A stretch of 64,000 nt of DNA from Saccopteryx bilineata (GCF_036850765.1 NC_089490.1:102846074-102910073), one strand, 5' to 3'. Shown: positions 23,050 through 35,254, numbered from the stretch's first letter. The notes: generated by a model from the sequence alone, not told the origin. Program-made: numbers and translations.

Positions 23050-23600
23050 TTCAGATGTATTTATGGCAGCATTGTTTACAATAGCCAAGATCTGGAAACA
23101 GCCCAAGTGTCCGTCAGTGGACAAGAGGATTAAAAAGCTGTGGTACCTATACACAATATAATACTATGAGACCATGAAAAAGAAGGAAATCTTACCTTTT
23201 GTGACAACATGAATAGACCTGGAAACCATTATGTTAAGTGAAATAAGGCAGAGAAAGAAAAATATCATATGACCTCACTCATTTGAGGAATCCAATGAAC
23301 AGTGTGAACTGAGGAATGGAATAGAGACAGAGGCGGGATCAAAGGGACCAGAGGAAAGGAGGACAGAGGGAAAGGGGTTGATAGGATGGGATCAGAGAAG
23401 GGAAAGAGATTGGTGAAATTATATACACATAACGCAGTGTTATAGAGAGCAGAAAAGCAAGTCCTGGAGGGATGGAGGGAGGGCATTGGGGGGAGGGAGA
23501 CAAGGGGGATGTTAGGGGAACATGGGGGTGGGGGAGGGATGTATTCAGAGGGACACTAGAATCTATGTAAACACAATAAATTAAAATAATAAAAAAAATG
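23050..23600 (+). repeat. L1 3' end with purine-rich 3' UTR
   Basis: ORF2 end ('gcagcattgtttacaatagcc', 'caagtgtccgtcagtgg') runs into a G/A-rich 3' UTR (23330-23550) and terminal A-rich tail at 23575-23600. Less diverged than neighbouring L1s, and 5' truncated. Confidence 0.85.
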
Positions 23601-24192
23601 TCCATAAACCGCTTTTATTTTCACAGTTCAAAAATGGGAGTAAATTAACTATACCTAGTGCTAGAAAAATAATGTTTGCAAGCTGATCATCCAAGTCTTA
23701 AGAAATAAAAGCAACTGTAGAGAATGCACTAACTTAAGTCAAAGGGAACCTCCTACCTTTCCCACATGTAAAATTCAAGCCAAGAAGTTGAAGTGTTACT
23801 TTCTGAAAATAACACTGACTCATTTGAAAAAAATCCCTCCAAACATGAATGCCACTGGAATAGTTAGTGTCTTTGAAGGTACTAGACTGCAAGATTAGAG
23901 GAGTAACACTTTGATTTAATTAGCTTCAAAGCTTGGCTTCCTGGCTGTTTCTACAGCAGAACAGGGAAATGTTCTCTTTGTACAAGTGCCAGGGAACATG
24001 TAGCCAGTCATCATGCAAATAAATAGCACTACATCAGAAACAGAGGCATGGGGCACAAATGACATCCTAGCGTGGCCCTCCCTCAGACCTCTGCCTTATG
24101 GAAAAGGCCCATGGGATCAGGGGTAGGCTGGACCATGCCCTTAGAGCTCCACCTGCCACAATCAGAAAACTCATACAAGAGTGGGGGTCCAG

Positions 24193-24296
24193 GCCCTGGG
24201 CCGTTGGCTCAGTGGTAAAGCGTCAGCCCAGCGTGTGGCTGTCCTGGGTTTGAGTCCCAGTCAGGGCACACAGGAGAAGTGACCATCTGCTTCTCC

Positions 24297-24342
<46 letters not shown>

Positions 24343-24540
24343 CCTCCCACAGCCATGACTTGATTGGTTCAAATGCAACTGCCGGGTGTTGAGGATGGCT
24401 CTGTGGAGCCTCCTTTTTAGGCGCTAAAAATAGCTCAGTTGCCTGCATGGACCCCAGACTGGGGTTGCCGGGTGGATCCTGATCAGGGTATATGTGGGAA
24501 TGTGTCTCTCTATCTCCCCCTTGGTAGAGAAGGGGGGGGG
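24193..24540 (+). mobile_element. VES-type tRNA SINE with (CT)n
   Basis: Head GCCCTGGGCCGTTGGCTCAG, B-box-like 'gggtttgagtcc', a CT dinucleotide run at about 24300-24338 replacing the usual CT-rich segment, and a G-tract at the 3' end. Near-duplicate flanks GTGGGGGTCCA and GTGGGAGTCTA. Confidence 0.88.
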
Positions 24541-24831
24541 GTGGGAGTCTATACCTTTAGAGCTGGGGGAGATAGAGACCCTAATTTCATAGATAGGGAA
24601 AACTGATATCCAGAGAAGCTTTGTGAATTACCCAACATCATGTCAGTCAGGCAAACCCCACACTTGGTTCCTGTATGCCCTCCAGCGCATAATTCTGGAG
24701 ACAGCTGCAGGCAGCAAATCGAATGATAGTCAACTCATTGGCACCACTGAGTTCTCCTTCCCTGAGGGTAGCAATAAGGAGTTTTTTACAGAGAAACTTG
24801 AATTTATGGTACAATGATTTAAGAGAGTAGG

Positions 24832-25194
24832 GGCCCTGGCCAGCTGGCTCAGTGGTTGAGCATTGACCGGCATGTAGAAGTCTCAGTTTGATTCCCAGAC
24901 AGGGCCCACAGGAGAAGCGTCCATCTGCTTCTCTACACTTCCCTCTCTCCTTCCTCTCTTATCTCTCTTCCCCTCCCGCAGCCAAGGCTCCATTGGAGAA
25001 AAGTTGGTCCAGCACTGAGGATGGCTCCATGGCCTCCACCTCAGGTACTAGAATGGCTCCAGTTGCAAAGGAGCAATGCCCCAGATGGGCAGAGCATCGC
25101 CTCCTAGTAGGCATGCCGAGTGGATCCTGGTTGGGCATATGCAGGAGTCTGTCTCTCTGCCTCCCTGCTTGTCACTTCTGAAAAATAAAAAAAA
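24832..25194 (+). mobile_element. VES-type tRNA SINE
   Basis: Head GGCCCTGGCCAGCTGGCTCA, full body, A-rich tail. The flanks share AAGAGAG. Confidence 0.92.
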
Positions 25195-25940
25195 TAAGAG
25201 AGAGAGAAGGAAAGCCAGGAACCTGCTGCTTCTGAAGTTGGAAACTTCTTAAGAATTTTAAAACTCCTGAGTTTTGTCCTCAGAACCTAAGTGCCTATAC
25301 AGGCACAGGGAGGGTGTTGCTCTGGGCACAAATCAGCAGAGCTCTGTGACAGACCCACCAATGGATGTATAGTATCCATGGGCTGAACAAACAGAGATAT
25401 ATTCTCAACAACTGACTTCTTCCCTAGAAATTACCTAAATTTTGCCAAGTCACCATAGCCACCAGTATGTGTTTTCTAAAATTAAAAAGAAAATGTAAAG
25501 AATATTTTAAAAATATTAAAAGCCCATCAATTAAAATTTGAAATCACCACCTAAAAACAACTGTTTTCATTTTGCCTATTATAAGTATACAATTTTGCAA
25601 CTAGAGATTTCTTAGTTATCATGCTTCTATTTAATTGATATTTAATTTGATATATTCTAATCTACTCAGCTGTACTGAATAAATGAATTTATTTATTTAT
25701 TTGCTATTAACTTATAACAAGAATTTTAAGAGTTTTAAGGATTTTAAGAATGACACCCCTGAATTGTATTTTCAGGAAAAAGTCAAGCAAATGGTCTGCA
25801 AGATCAAGGAAAAACCATGATTTTTCCACCCAATCAATTCAAAAGGGATCTAGAGAGGAAGAGATTTGTCAAAGCTGTTCAAATGAAAAGCCAAACAGGG
25901 TCTGAAAATCAGGGAGATAGAGCAATTAAAACAAAGGGCA

Positions 25941-26235
25941 GGCCCTGGCTGGTTGGCTTAGTGGATAAAGCATCGGCCCACTGTGCAGATGTCCCGGGTT
26001 CAATTCCTAATTAGGACACACATGAGAAGCAACCATCTGCTTCTCGCCCCCTCCCTCTCCCCCTTCTCTCTCTCTTCCCCTCTTGCAACTCAGTTGGTCC
26101 AAGCATCAACCTCAGGCACTGAGGATAGCTCAGTATTTGAGAATCAGCCCCAGATGAGGGTTGCCAGGTGGCTCCTGGTCAGTGCATGTGCGGCAGTCTA
26201 TCTCTCTCTCTCCCCTTCTCTCACTTAAACAAACA
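25941..26235 (+). mobile_element. VES-type tRNA SINE variant
   Basis: Head GGCCCTGGCTGGTTGGCTTA with 'gtggataaagcatcggccc' in place of the 'gtagagcg' A-box form. The tail is CAAA-patterned, and the flanks share AACAAAGG. Confidence 0.88.
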
Positions 26236-26239
26236 AACA

Positions 26240-27570
26240 AAGGACAAAAGACAAAAGCAGAGACAGAAATAGTAGAGGGAACAGTTGGTCCTGAAAAGAA
26301 TTTTCTGTTTTAGTGATCACTGTTGCATAAAAAATTTAAGGACTCAATGAAAGTGACTCTTAAAACAATACAGGCTTCCTCCTATAAATATACTTTTAAT
26401 CAACCATATGTATAATAATCAACCATATATATAATAAAAAGCATACTGCTATTTTTCTTCTAGAATATAAACTATATTTGAAATATAAACGATTCCTGGT
26501 TCTTGACTAGCTGTACTATTCAAAAAAGTATAAGAAAGTTAGAATAGTCCATACAAACTTCTAGTCCTGGATAAAATTTTCTTTCTGAATTCCAGACACT
26601 ATTATGGACCTATGAAAGGAACAGATTGTATAACTACATCTTTTTAGAAAAAAATAAAAAACAGTGTCTTAGATATTTACATAATCCTCATCATCATAGA
26701 GCGAACCAGCAGAAGGCACTAACAGCTTCATTCTTACTTTTGGACCACGTACTCATCACAAATTTAACTTTACTAACAAAATAATCATGATATATTATTA
26801 TTACATTCCATAATAATAAGATGATTGTGATAATGATAATAATAGTAATAGCTCATATTTTTGTAGTTCTTGGTACTTTTCAAAGATACTCTGAATAGGA
26901 ATTATCCTATATATTCCTATGCAAATTAATGCTGACCTTGAGGTTAGTTACTATCTTATATGACAATCTGGATAATCATAATTTTTATTCAGACAAAGGA
27001 ATTTGGTATGTCCAACAGCAGAACTATTGGAATAATCACTATTTCTAGGTCATTTCACATTTCTAGAATTTATGAAAAGAACGCTGGTTTCAAAACCCAT
27101 AAAAGCTGTATGATGTTGAGAAAGTTATGTTTTCATTTTCCCACCTATGATAATAGGAATGGCATGGATAAGAATAAAATGCAGTCACGTGATAGAAGTT
27201 CCTAGAACAATGATTGGCCCCTAATAGATGCTCAACAAACATTTGTGGGATTTGATGCTGACTCAAAAGTTATAGCTGGAGCATACATTAGGAAGGACTC
27301 TTTAATGACAAGTGGCAGAAATCCAGTATAAACTGTCTTCAAAAGAAATTTATGTATTCAGGTACTGGGAAATTGGAGGGGTGATATTGATATTAGTAAT
27401 GGCCAGATCCCAAGCTTCCAGTCATCAAGTTACTGCCTCTCTACTAGCTCTGATTAGTTCTCTTGATTTCATTCTCAATCTCAAACAGGCTCTCTCTACA
27501 GTTTGTAATGGTCACCAACAGCGCTAGGCTTCTACCTTCTGTGGGCTTAGTGATAACTCACTAAATGAGC
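26240..27570. other. ANO4 intron, AT-rich, no gene seen
   Basis: Mostly unique sequence, with AT-rich simple patches near 26770-26860. No exon or RNA gene recognised. Confidence 0.45.
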
Positions 27571-27640
27571 TTTCTAGTGGATAAAGCATTGACCCAGTGT
27601 GCAGATGTCCCAGGTTCAGTTCCGGTGATGAGTCTCACTG
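27571..27640 (+). mobile_element. Truncated tRNA SINE
   Basis: Only the tRNA-like part remains ('agtggataaagcattgaccca', 'gtcccaggttcagttcc'). Confidence 0.65.
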
Positions 27641-27902
27641 ATCAGTTCTGGTTTATCTTCTAAGCCAGGGAGGGGGAGAGGAGAGTGCTGCCCAACCCAC
27701 ATAGATGATTCCCCAGAAAAGAAAAAAAGAGAGATTCTTTTACTAGAAGAAGAAACTCTGAGCAAGCAGAACAACAGATGTCTAGGATACAGAGTGTTGA
27801 CAGTTTTTCTCCCATGAATAAGGGCTACATAGTGGGAATGAAGGAGATCTAGGAGTCAGGAAATCAGAGTTTGAAATGTGACATTCTCCTGCGTATTTAC
27901 AG

Positions 27903-28008
27903 ATACCGAGACTACCGTGACCCCCCTCATTCCCTGGTGCCCTACGGCTACACACTGCAGTTCTGGCATGTCCTAGCAGCCCGACTGGCTTTCATCATTG
28001 TGTTTGAG
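27903..28008 (+). CDS. ANO4: ANO4 internal coding exon (start of last helix)
   Basis: Acceptor TATTTACAG precedes 27903 and donor GTATGT follows 28008. The 106 nt are 1 nt plus 35 codons: [20 protein letters not shown], then [16 protein letters not shown]. The hydrophobic part is the first half of TM10. This exon follows the loop exon 10.5 kb upstream and joins in phase 0 to the terminal exon. No disruption. Confidence 0.97.
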
Positions 28009-29114
28009 GTATGTTTTCTCAACTGTTCCTTTATGCCCTTTGACATGATGAAGTAACTAGATGTAATGAATAAAAATATAGGTTAGGAGAGCTTTCAACG
28101 TGATTTTTTGTATGTCCAGAAGCAGTACAGTAATATTGTATAAACTATCTTCTTTTTCTTCTCCTTAATCTAAGTCCTTGAATTTTCCAAGAAACAGTTG
28201 AAGGTCCAGTGTAGATTGTTAATGGATAATCAGGAATTATTGGTCCTAAATTTAATATTCTAGAACTATGGTTCTTAAGCTTTAGGAAAATTGCATTTTT
28301 TTTATCCCTATTCCCAGACAGACTGATGATAAATCCTGTCAGCAATTTGCTTTTCACCAGCCCTCCAACATGACCCTGATGCAGGTGTTCAAGAACCATG
28401 CTTTGGGAAACAGTGAACTGGGTATTACAAGTAGGAGCCTCTGTTTGTGTAGCATAAGGACATTACTTATGTTCAAGCACACAAATAAGTATTCATTACA
28501 TGAGACTCAAAATAGACTTAAAAAGTATAATTATACTCAAAAAGTATAATCTATCTAGTAATGGCATGTATTATGTGTCAATAAAAAGATATTACCTATT
28601 TTCCTTTGGGTCCTTAAGAAAATTGCTACTAAAAATAGTTTATATTTCTATAACTGTACTCATAAATAGAAATTTCATCTCCTGTCACATTTTAAAAGCC
28701 AAATTAACACAAGCAAAGGCTGCCTTTTGGCTTGAACTAGAATCTTTTTATACATCTTATGGAACTATTCCATCACTGTTTTTTTTTCCCCCCTTCATGA
28801 AAGGGAACCAAAAAAAGATAATATTAAGCTGCTCTTCTCTGGGAATTAACTTATCAATGGCTCAGCCCTTTTTTAAAGAAAAATTTAACCTCTCACTGTG
28901 TTAAAAATGCTTCAGACAAAGTAAAACCGGGGTTGCATTAAGTTTTATTTGGCTTATCAATGAGAAATTTTCATTTCTTTTTGATATATGGTGATTAAAC
29001 TATTTTAAAATAGAAATATACAGAAAATATACAGAAATATACAGAAAATCCTCTTAATTGGTCAGATCATAATCCATCCATGAGTCACCAAATCTACCAA
29101 GTTTTAAATAAAAT
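28009..29114. other. ANO4 intron with possible MER20 remnant
   Basis: 28330-28412 resembles half of a MER20-like element ('ccctccaacatgaccctgatgcagg', 'agaaccatgctttgggaaacagtg'). The rest appears unique and AT-rich. Confidence 0.4.
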
Positions 29115-30095
29115 TAAGAATACTTATTTGTATCAGAACAGCAAAAAGAAAAAAGAATCCAAAAAAATGAGGATAGTGTAAGGAGCCTCTGGGACAACTT
29201 CAAGCATACCAACATTCACATCATGGGGGTGCCAGAAGGAGAAGAGAGAGAGCAAGAAATCGAAAACCTATTTGAAAAAATAATGACAGAAAACTTCCCT
29301 AACCTGGTGAAGGAAGTAGACATACAAGTCCAGGAAGCACAGACAGTCCCAAACAAGGTGAACCCAAAGAGGCCCACACCAAGGTACATCATAATTAAAA
29401 TGCAAAAGGTTAAAGACAAAGAGAGACTCTTCAAAGCAGCAAGAGAAAAGAGGTTGGTTACCTACAAGGAACCTCCCATAAGACTGTCAGCTGGTTTCTC
29501 AGCAGAAACTTTGCAGGCCAGAATGAATTGGCAAGAAATATTCAAAGTGATGAAAAGCAAGGACCTACAACCAAGACTACTTTACCCAGCAAAGCTGTCA
29601 TTTAGATACAAAGAAAAGATAAAGAGCTTCTCAGATAAGAAAAGGCTAAAGGACTTCATTTTCACCAAACCAGTATTACAAGAAATGTTTAAGAGTCTTC
29701 TTCAAGAAGAAGAAGAAGAAAAAGATAAATAATATGAACAGTAAAATGGCAATAAATACATATCTTTCAATGATTAAATCTAAAAAACAAACAAGGAGAA
29801 CAGAAACAGACTCACAGATACAGAGAACATTTTGAAAGTTGCCAGACGGGAGGGGGTTTGGGGTGATTGGTGAAAAAGGTAAAGGGATTAGGTACGAATT
29901 GGTTGTTATGGAATAGTCATGGGGACGTAAGGCACAGCATAGGGAATATAGTCGATTATAATGCAATGGTGTTAGGTAGGTACAAGATTTATTGGGATGA
30001 TCACTTCGTAAGTTATATAATGTCTAATCACTGGGATGTACACCTGAAATTAATAATATATGTCAACTATAATTGAAAAATAAAAATGATTTTTA
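29115..30095 (+). mobile_element. HAL1 (half-LINE) retrotransposon, 5' truncated
   Basis: Carries the C-terminal part of an L1-type ORF1 immediately followed by an L1-like 3' UTR with an A-rich end, with no ORF2 between. That is the HAL1 arrangement. ORF1 is open for 169 codons at 29223-29732, ending in a lysine/glutamate-rich tail. Motifs typical of the ORF1 RNA-binding domain are visible, such as RYIIIKMQKVKDKERLFKAA and KREKRLVTYKEPPIRLSA-like text. Inserted in the last ANO4 coding intron. Confidence 0.82.
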
Positions 30096-30109
30096 AATTA
30101 AAAAATTCT

Positions 30110-30235
30110 TATAATTTTCACAACAATACCCATTTTATAGAAGAGAAAATTGAGGTTCAGAGTGACTTATCTTTAAGTAGATCGACAGCTTTTACACAGT
30201 GAAAGCTAAAGAACTGAAATTCAAACCTGGGTTTT
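30110..30235 (-). repeat. MIR SINE, antisense
   Basis: 'cccattttatagaagagaaaattgaggttcagag' and 'gaactgaaattcaaacctggg' are the usual antisense look of MIR. Confidence 0.7.
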
Positions 30236-30537
30236 CTGGTTCCACATTATACATTCTTCTGGCTCTCCTTTGCATTCTTTGACCATTCCTTTTCCACCTC
30301 CTTTTCCGACTCCTCTTCTCATTCCCTATGTGGTGCCATCAGACCAAGGTCAGTCCTCACCTACCCCTGAGATCTTCTCTCCTCACACCCACCTCCCATA
30401 GCCTCATCTCACTGTGTAGACGCTGCAGAAACTCCATGTTCCTGCAGTGAGAGGAGTTCTTGAACCAACTCTCAGAGTTCTTTCCAGCTAACAATGGACT
30501 GCAGACCTGACTCTTGCATTCTCCTCTGTGTTTATAG

Positions 30538-30729
30538 CACCTCGTGTTTTGTATAAAGCACCTCATTTCATATCTGATCCCAGACCTCCCAAAAGATCTA
30601 AGGGATCGAATGAGACGAGAGAAGTACTTGATTCAGGAGATGATGTATGAAGCAGAACTGGAGCGTCTCCAGAAAGAACGAAAGGAGAGGAAGAAGAACG
30701 GCAAAGCACACCACAACGAGTGGCCGTGA
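30538..30729 (+). CDS. ANO4: ANO4 terminal coding exon and stop
   Basis: Acceptor TGTTTATAG precedes 30538. 63 codons plus TGA. The translation starts [20 protein letters not shown] (end of TM10) and continues [20 protein letters not shown] into a cytosolic basic/acidic coiled-coil-like tail ending [15 protein letters not shown]. The end HHNEWP with the KERKERKK tract distinguishes ANO4 from ANO3. The reading frame is intact. A donor-like GAG/GTAGGTGAG lies 4 nt past the stop (GT at 30734-30735). Confidence 0.97.
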   Translation, partial: HLVFCIKHLISYLIPDLPKDLRDRMRREKYLIQEMMYEAELERLQKERKERKKNGKAHHNEWP

Positions 30730-31084
30730 GGAGGTAGGTGAGACGGCTGCTCAGGGTCTGAAGCTGCTCTTCGGTTGGGAGGGGGGCCTTCAAACTCCCT
30801 GTACCAGAGCTTGTTCTTGTTCCACTGGATCAAAATAACTCCTTAGAAGCTTCCCAAACTAGCTTGTTTCCTACTTGAATCGCAAATTTAACTTGATATT
30901 CCCGGTACACACAACGCCTGCAGCTCTTCTCTGCCTCCATGCCACAGGCTGGCCTGTCAATTAAAGTGTTCAGGAGTTGGCCTAGGTGTTCCCTGAAATC
31001 AGCCTTCTTCTCCCTTCTACTCCAGCCTGCCTATCTCTTTAAGCTCCCTGGGGCAATGCGCCCCTTCTTTCTGGTTAAAGTCAC

Positions 31085-31462
31085 TTTTTTTTTTTTTTTT
31101 TGTATTTTTCTGAGGTTGGAAACGGGGAGGCAGTCAGACAGACTCCCGCATGTGCCCAACCAGGATCCACCCAGCATGCCCACCAGGGGGCAATGCTCTG
31201 CCCATCTGGGGCGTCGCTCTGCTGCAATCAGAGCCATTCTAGCACCTGAGGCAGAGGCCACAGAGCCATCCCCAGTGCCCGGGCAAACTTTGCTCCAATG
31301 GAGCCTTGGCTGCGGGAGGGGAAGAGAGAGATAGAGAGGAAAGAGAGGGGGAGGGGTGGAGAAGCAGATGGGCGCTTCTCCTGTGTGCCCTGGCTGGGAA
31401 TCGAACCCGGGACTCCCACACGCCAGGCCGACGCTCTACCACTGAGCCAACTGGCCAGGGCC
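31085..31462 (-). mobile_element. VES-type tRNA SINE, antisense
   Basis: T-tract at 31085-31100, then the reverse-complement VES body ending 'ccaactggccagggcc'. Perfect duplication TAAAGTCAC at 31076-31084 and 31463-31471. Confidence 0.95.
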
Positions 31463-31909
31463 TAAAGTCACCTTTTCATCTCATCCAAGATGGCCTTCTC
31501 TCCACCCCCATGTATGGCTTCCTCCCAGGCTGATCCATGTCATGCCATACCCTCCCTCTTAAGACATCTTCTCCAGACTCATCGGTCCACTGAGACTCAC
31601 TCCTTATGAACTTCTCTGGTTATTGCCTCAGTACCACATGTATTGGCATATATTGACCTATATTGCTAATTTATGGTTTTTCAAATAGTTATCAGGCTTC
31701 CCCAGCACAATTGTAAGCATCTTTAGGAAAGACTCTAGGGATGGTAATTTTATTTTTCCAACCAGTTAGACAATGTTCATCACATGGCACCCTCTTAAAT
31801 GCATATTCAGTCAGTAATGGTTGGATGGACTAAGGCTAAAAACATTATAAGAGAGTTCCACAGGGTTCCCACATCTTATCAAAAAATTTCCTTGCAACCT
31901 TCTCTCTGG

Positions 31910-32000
31910 CAAATCAATTACTAGCTGTGTGTCCTTGGACAAATCACTTAACTTCTCTGGGCCACAGTTTCCTCAGTGATAGAATGATTAGATGAGCTCT
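31910..32000 (+). repeat. MIR SINE
   Basis: 'actagctgtgtgtccttggacaaatcacttaacttctctgg' is a well-preserved MIR core. Confidence 0.85.
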
Positions 32001-32399
32001 CAGCTTTGATTCTCTGTGAATGTAATATTGTAGCATTTCTTTTGCCTTCCTTGCCCTTCACTTCTCTCTCCCCACTTGTTTGAAGACCAACTTCGAAAAC
32101 ATTTTCCAAAATTTGGCCTCTAAGAGAAAAACGAGACATAAAGGGGAAAAGTATGTTTAAGAATTACCAAATATCTGCAGAGATGTCTGTTGATAAATTA
32201 GTTGTATCAAGTCAAATTGGTGATAAGAGTCCAGGAAGTTCTTATAAGTTGGATATGAGGGCAGACTTGCAGGACATCACCTCGGCCCCAGGCCCACAGG
32301 GATAGCAGTGGTACATAGATGTTGAACACTAGCCTTGCCTCAATTCCAAAGTAGAGCTTGGCTTCACCAAAAGCAAACAATGTTTTGCTACTTAGTCAT

Positions 32400-32515
32400 T
32401 TTGCTGTTTCCCAGATCTGCCATTTGGCTATATAACTTTGGGAAAATTAGTTTTTCTGAGCCTGCTTATTTGGCAGAACTAATATGCAGCTCAAATAGTC
32501 ACTATCTGTGAGGTA
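32400..32515 (+). repeat. MIR-like fragment
   Basis: 'tgccatttggctatataactttgggaaaatta' resembles the MIR core with decay. Confidence 0.55.
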
Positions 32516-33274
32516 TTTACAAAGCAAAGTGCTGTAGAATACTAAGGGATTTGTGTCATTGCTAAACATTGTGTTGTGGTCCACCAGCTTCCATACCTGG
32601 CTCCTGCATTCTTTATCTGCAGGACCTGGAGTGGCTCTGAAGTGGATCGATTTTCACATTTACAAAAGTAAAGAAGGTAGACTGAACAATGCTTTAAGAG
32701 CCTATTCTGCTTTTCCCTTCCGGGATTCTATAGTTTGCCCCCAGCCCCTGGCTCACACACGTAGTCTGATCACCCTGGCTCAGGCCCCGGTCAGCCTTGG
32801 AGGAGAAAGGATGGCTCTCCACACAGTTCTCGTTGAGGACGCAGTCAGACATGAGTAGAGAGAATTGCTCCTGGGAGCTCCAGGGGCCGGAGATCAAGAC
32901 ACAGCAGGGACATTTTCTACACCTCATGCCATGCTGGGCAGCAGAGCCCAGTATCGAATCGGGAGTTTCTTCTAGCCTCATCATTCTGGGCTGCCCTGTC
33001 CGTAACAAGGCCATTTCTAACGTTTGCTTATCAGCGGTGTTCGTCTGTCTGTCTCCTCCCCCCAACAGTTGGCAGGATATCACCTTGCTTCAGATTGACT
33101 CAGTCTGCTCCTCTGTAAAGCAGGCACAATAATGTTTACACCATGTATGACTCAGTGTGGGGGTTACAAATTCTTTGCATGCCTTTGATTCACGGGGAGT
33201 ACACACCATTGCCCACTGTGTTCTTAAGCCAGTATGGGTAGGGAGGATTTTAATGTCTCCTTTTCTCTTTCCAG

Positions 33275-34024
33275 GTAATAGTTCATTTCCAGGCCAAGGA
33301 CCTGAATTCTGTTTACTTCTCCTGGCTGCGCAGAAGCACATTCAAGTGAATGACTAAAATGCAACCGCAGTGCATGTCGCCGACATCGGCAGCGCAGGGG
33401 GAGTCAGCGCCCTTAGAGGACTGCCGGAGAAGTCACGGTGCAGTCCAGCACACACTTGCTATCTATCCATAGACCATTCTCGACCAAGCAAGCATGCACG
33501 TCATGGGCAGTTACCTTCTCAAGTTTTTAAAACCAAGGGGAACTTGTATACTGGGCCTGTTTTTCAGCCTGTTTGCTACCTTTTTTGCATTCTATCCCAT
33601 GGGACTTTTACAGACACTGGGCTAAAAAAGGGTATTTGGACACTTGGACACACATTCCTAGAATGTCATCATATGATCCTAATTCCACGTTGCCCAAACA
33701 ACACCAAAAAGACCCTGTTTACAACTTTTTTCTTTTTTTTTTTTAATTTCTGATCTTTCTGAGGAGATAATTATATATGACATATCTATAGCTATGTGTA
33801 TGGCCATAGATGTATTTCTGTGTGTACATATGTATAGTCATGTATTCTTACATATGTACATACAAGTACAGAGATATATAAAGTACATAAAGACTCCTTA
33901 CTTGTAAATAGCCAAAAGGTACTGACATGAATGATGAATTTTCACATTTAAATAGTCATCAACATGAAGCCATGTTTAATGCTTGTATAATGTGATGCAA
34001 TAAAATTTAAAATAAATTTATGCA
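33275..34024 (+). other. ANO4: Putative ANO4 3' UTR exon
   Basis: Follows a strong pyrimidine tract and AG at 33273-33274 and ends near two AATAAA hexamers (33999-34004 and 34011-34016). The sequence shows no transposon similarity, unlike its surroundings, which fits selection. Transcript evidence would be decisive. Confidence 0.55.
33999..34016 (+). terminator. ANO4: Poly(A) signals, probable ANO4 end
   Basis: Two canonical AATAAA hexamers 12 bp apart (starts 33999 and 34011). T-rich sequence with 'attttgttgtatctcc' follows about 40 nt downstream, as expected for a cleavage site. Confidence 0.6.
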
Positions 34025-34798
34025 CATGGAATATTTTCAGCTGGGTCTTCTGAAATTTTGTTGTATCTCCTCAGAAAATAAGAGGAGTCAGATCAGAGTG
34101 GAATCGTTAGAGAAAGGTCTCTCACTTCCAGGAAGCCCTCAGGAACCCCTTTATCATGCAGAGAGATGACATTTATCTTCCCAGCTCACCTCTTGCTTCC
34201 CTGCTACCTTCTTAGAGCCCAGGGCCAAGTAATTAGAAAGCACTTAGAAAATCCCACTGACACACTTTGTTGAGAAAATATGAAATATGACCAATGATAC
34301 TTACAATGCTTTTGATTATCCTGCCAAATAGTATGCTCTGCTGATCCTAGGGTGGGGCTGTCTCTGGGAGAAAAGGTGTGTTACTAAGCAAAGCCTATTG
34401 TTCTAATCACTCTTCTTCCAGAGCTTGTAGAACCTGCCCTTGAACCACATTATTACCTTTCCTGAGCCCATTGGGGAGAGGACTGGGCTCCCATGAACCA
34501 CGTCCATCAAATACTGCCTCATTTGGTCCGTGGGTTCACCTGAGCTGACTGATTTTTATCCATTAGATGAGCACAATTCGTCAGAGTGGCTTTGGGCAAA
34601 CTGGAACTTCAGCCTCTTCTTAGTTTCTTCTTTATAGTACTCCTGATCTGATGTTCCTGGGACTGAAACACTTACCTTAAACAGGGCCTAAACTAAGGAG
34701 ATGCATGCTATTGGAACTCAGACAACAGGGCATGGACAGTTGTCTTTTTAATCATTGGTCAAGTGCTGAGAACCAGCACAGCTAGTAATTCTAGGTCC
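34025..34798. other. Intergenic unique sequence
   Basis: No gene or mobile element recognised between the probable ANO4 end and the LTR at 34799. Confidence 0.45.
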
Positions 34799-35254
34799 TG
34801 AGTGGGAACGTGGTGGATTTAAGAAAATAGGCTTAGAGATAAAGGTTGGGCTCGAGTGGCCTCTGCAATGCTGATGGCAAGAACAGAGCGTGCTCCACAC
34901 CCGCTTCCCTCTTTATTTATAGAGCAAAGTGGGTCATAGCAAATCAGGGAGATCTGTGATCACATCTCCAAGGCAACCCAAGAATTTTACCAAGTGCAGA
35001 AAACCCCCACCATATATAACATCTTAACTTCACAAGACAAAGGATAGAAGAAACTTGCCGCCAGTCTTTCCCAGGACAAGCAGAGTAGGATGAGTATAAA
35101 CAATCCAGCACCACAGTTTAACAGCCTTTAGCAACTTCACAGAACAAGTGAGGTGGGGGGTTGGGCAGACTGTCAACTTACTGCCAGTTCCCCACACCTC
35201 TGTCCCCCCAAAAATCTAAACTGCAAAGACCCTGTTGGCTTTCTGTCCCCAACA
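34799..35254 (-). mobile_element. Solo LTR (TGTTGGGGACAG family), antisense
   Basis: On the minus strand it starts TGTTGGGGACAGAAAGCC at 35254, has a TATA-like CTCTATAAATAAAGAGG near 34912-34928 that also holds AATAAA, and ends CCCACTCA at 34799, so it has TG...CA ends. A relative in the opposite orientation lies at 47496-47730. No clean target duplication and no internal viral genes. Confidence 0.65.

Larger units (their letters stand above)
30734..33274 (+). other. ANO4: Putative intron in the ANO4 3' UTR
   Basis: Inferred from the donor GTAGGTGAG at 30734 and an acceptor TCTCCTTTTCTCTTTCCAG ending at 33274. It contains an antisense VES SINE (31085-31462), MIR-like pieces near 31910-32000 and 32400-32480, and otherwise unique sequence. 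If the intron is not real, this is plain 3' UTR or flank. Confidence 0.5.

Noticed and set aside
29223..29732. A host protein gene of 169 codons
   Set aside because: The sequence is the L1/HAL1 ORF1 C-terminal domain followed by an L1-type 3' UTR.
32694..33083. A 129-codon minus-strand ORF near the ANO4 end
   Set aside because: No recognisable family, no splice or codon-use support, and it overlaps the inferred ANO4 3' UTR intron; likely chance.
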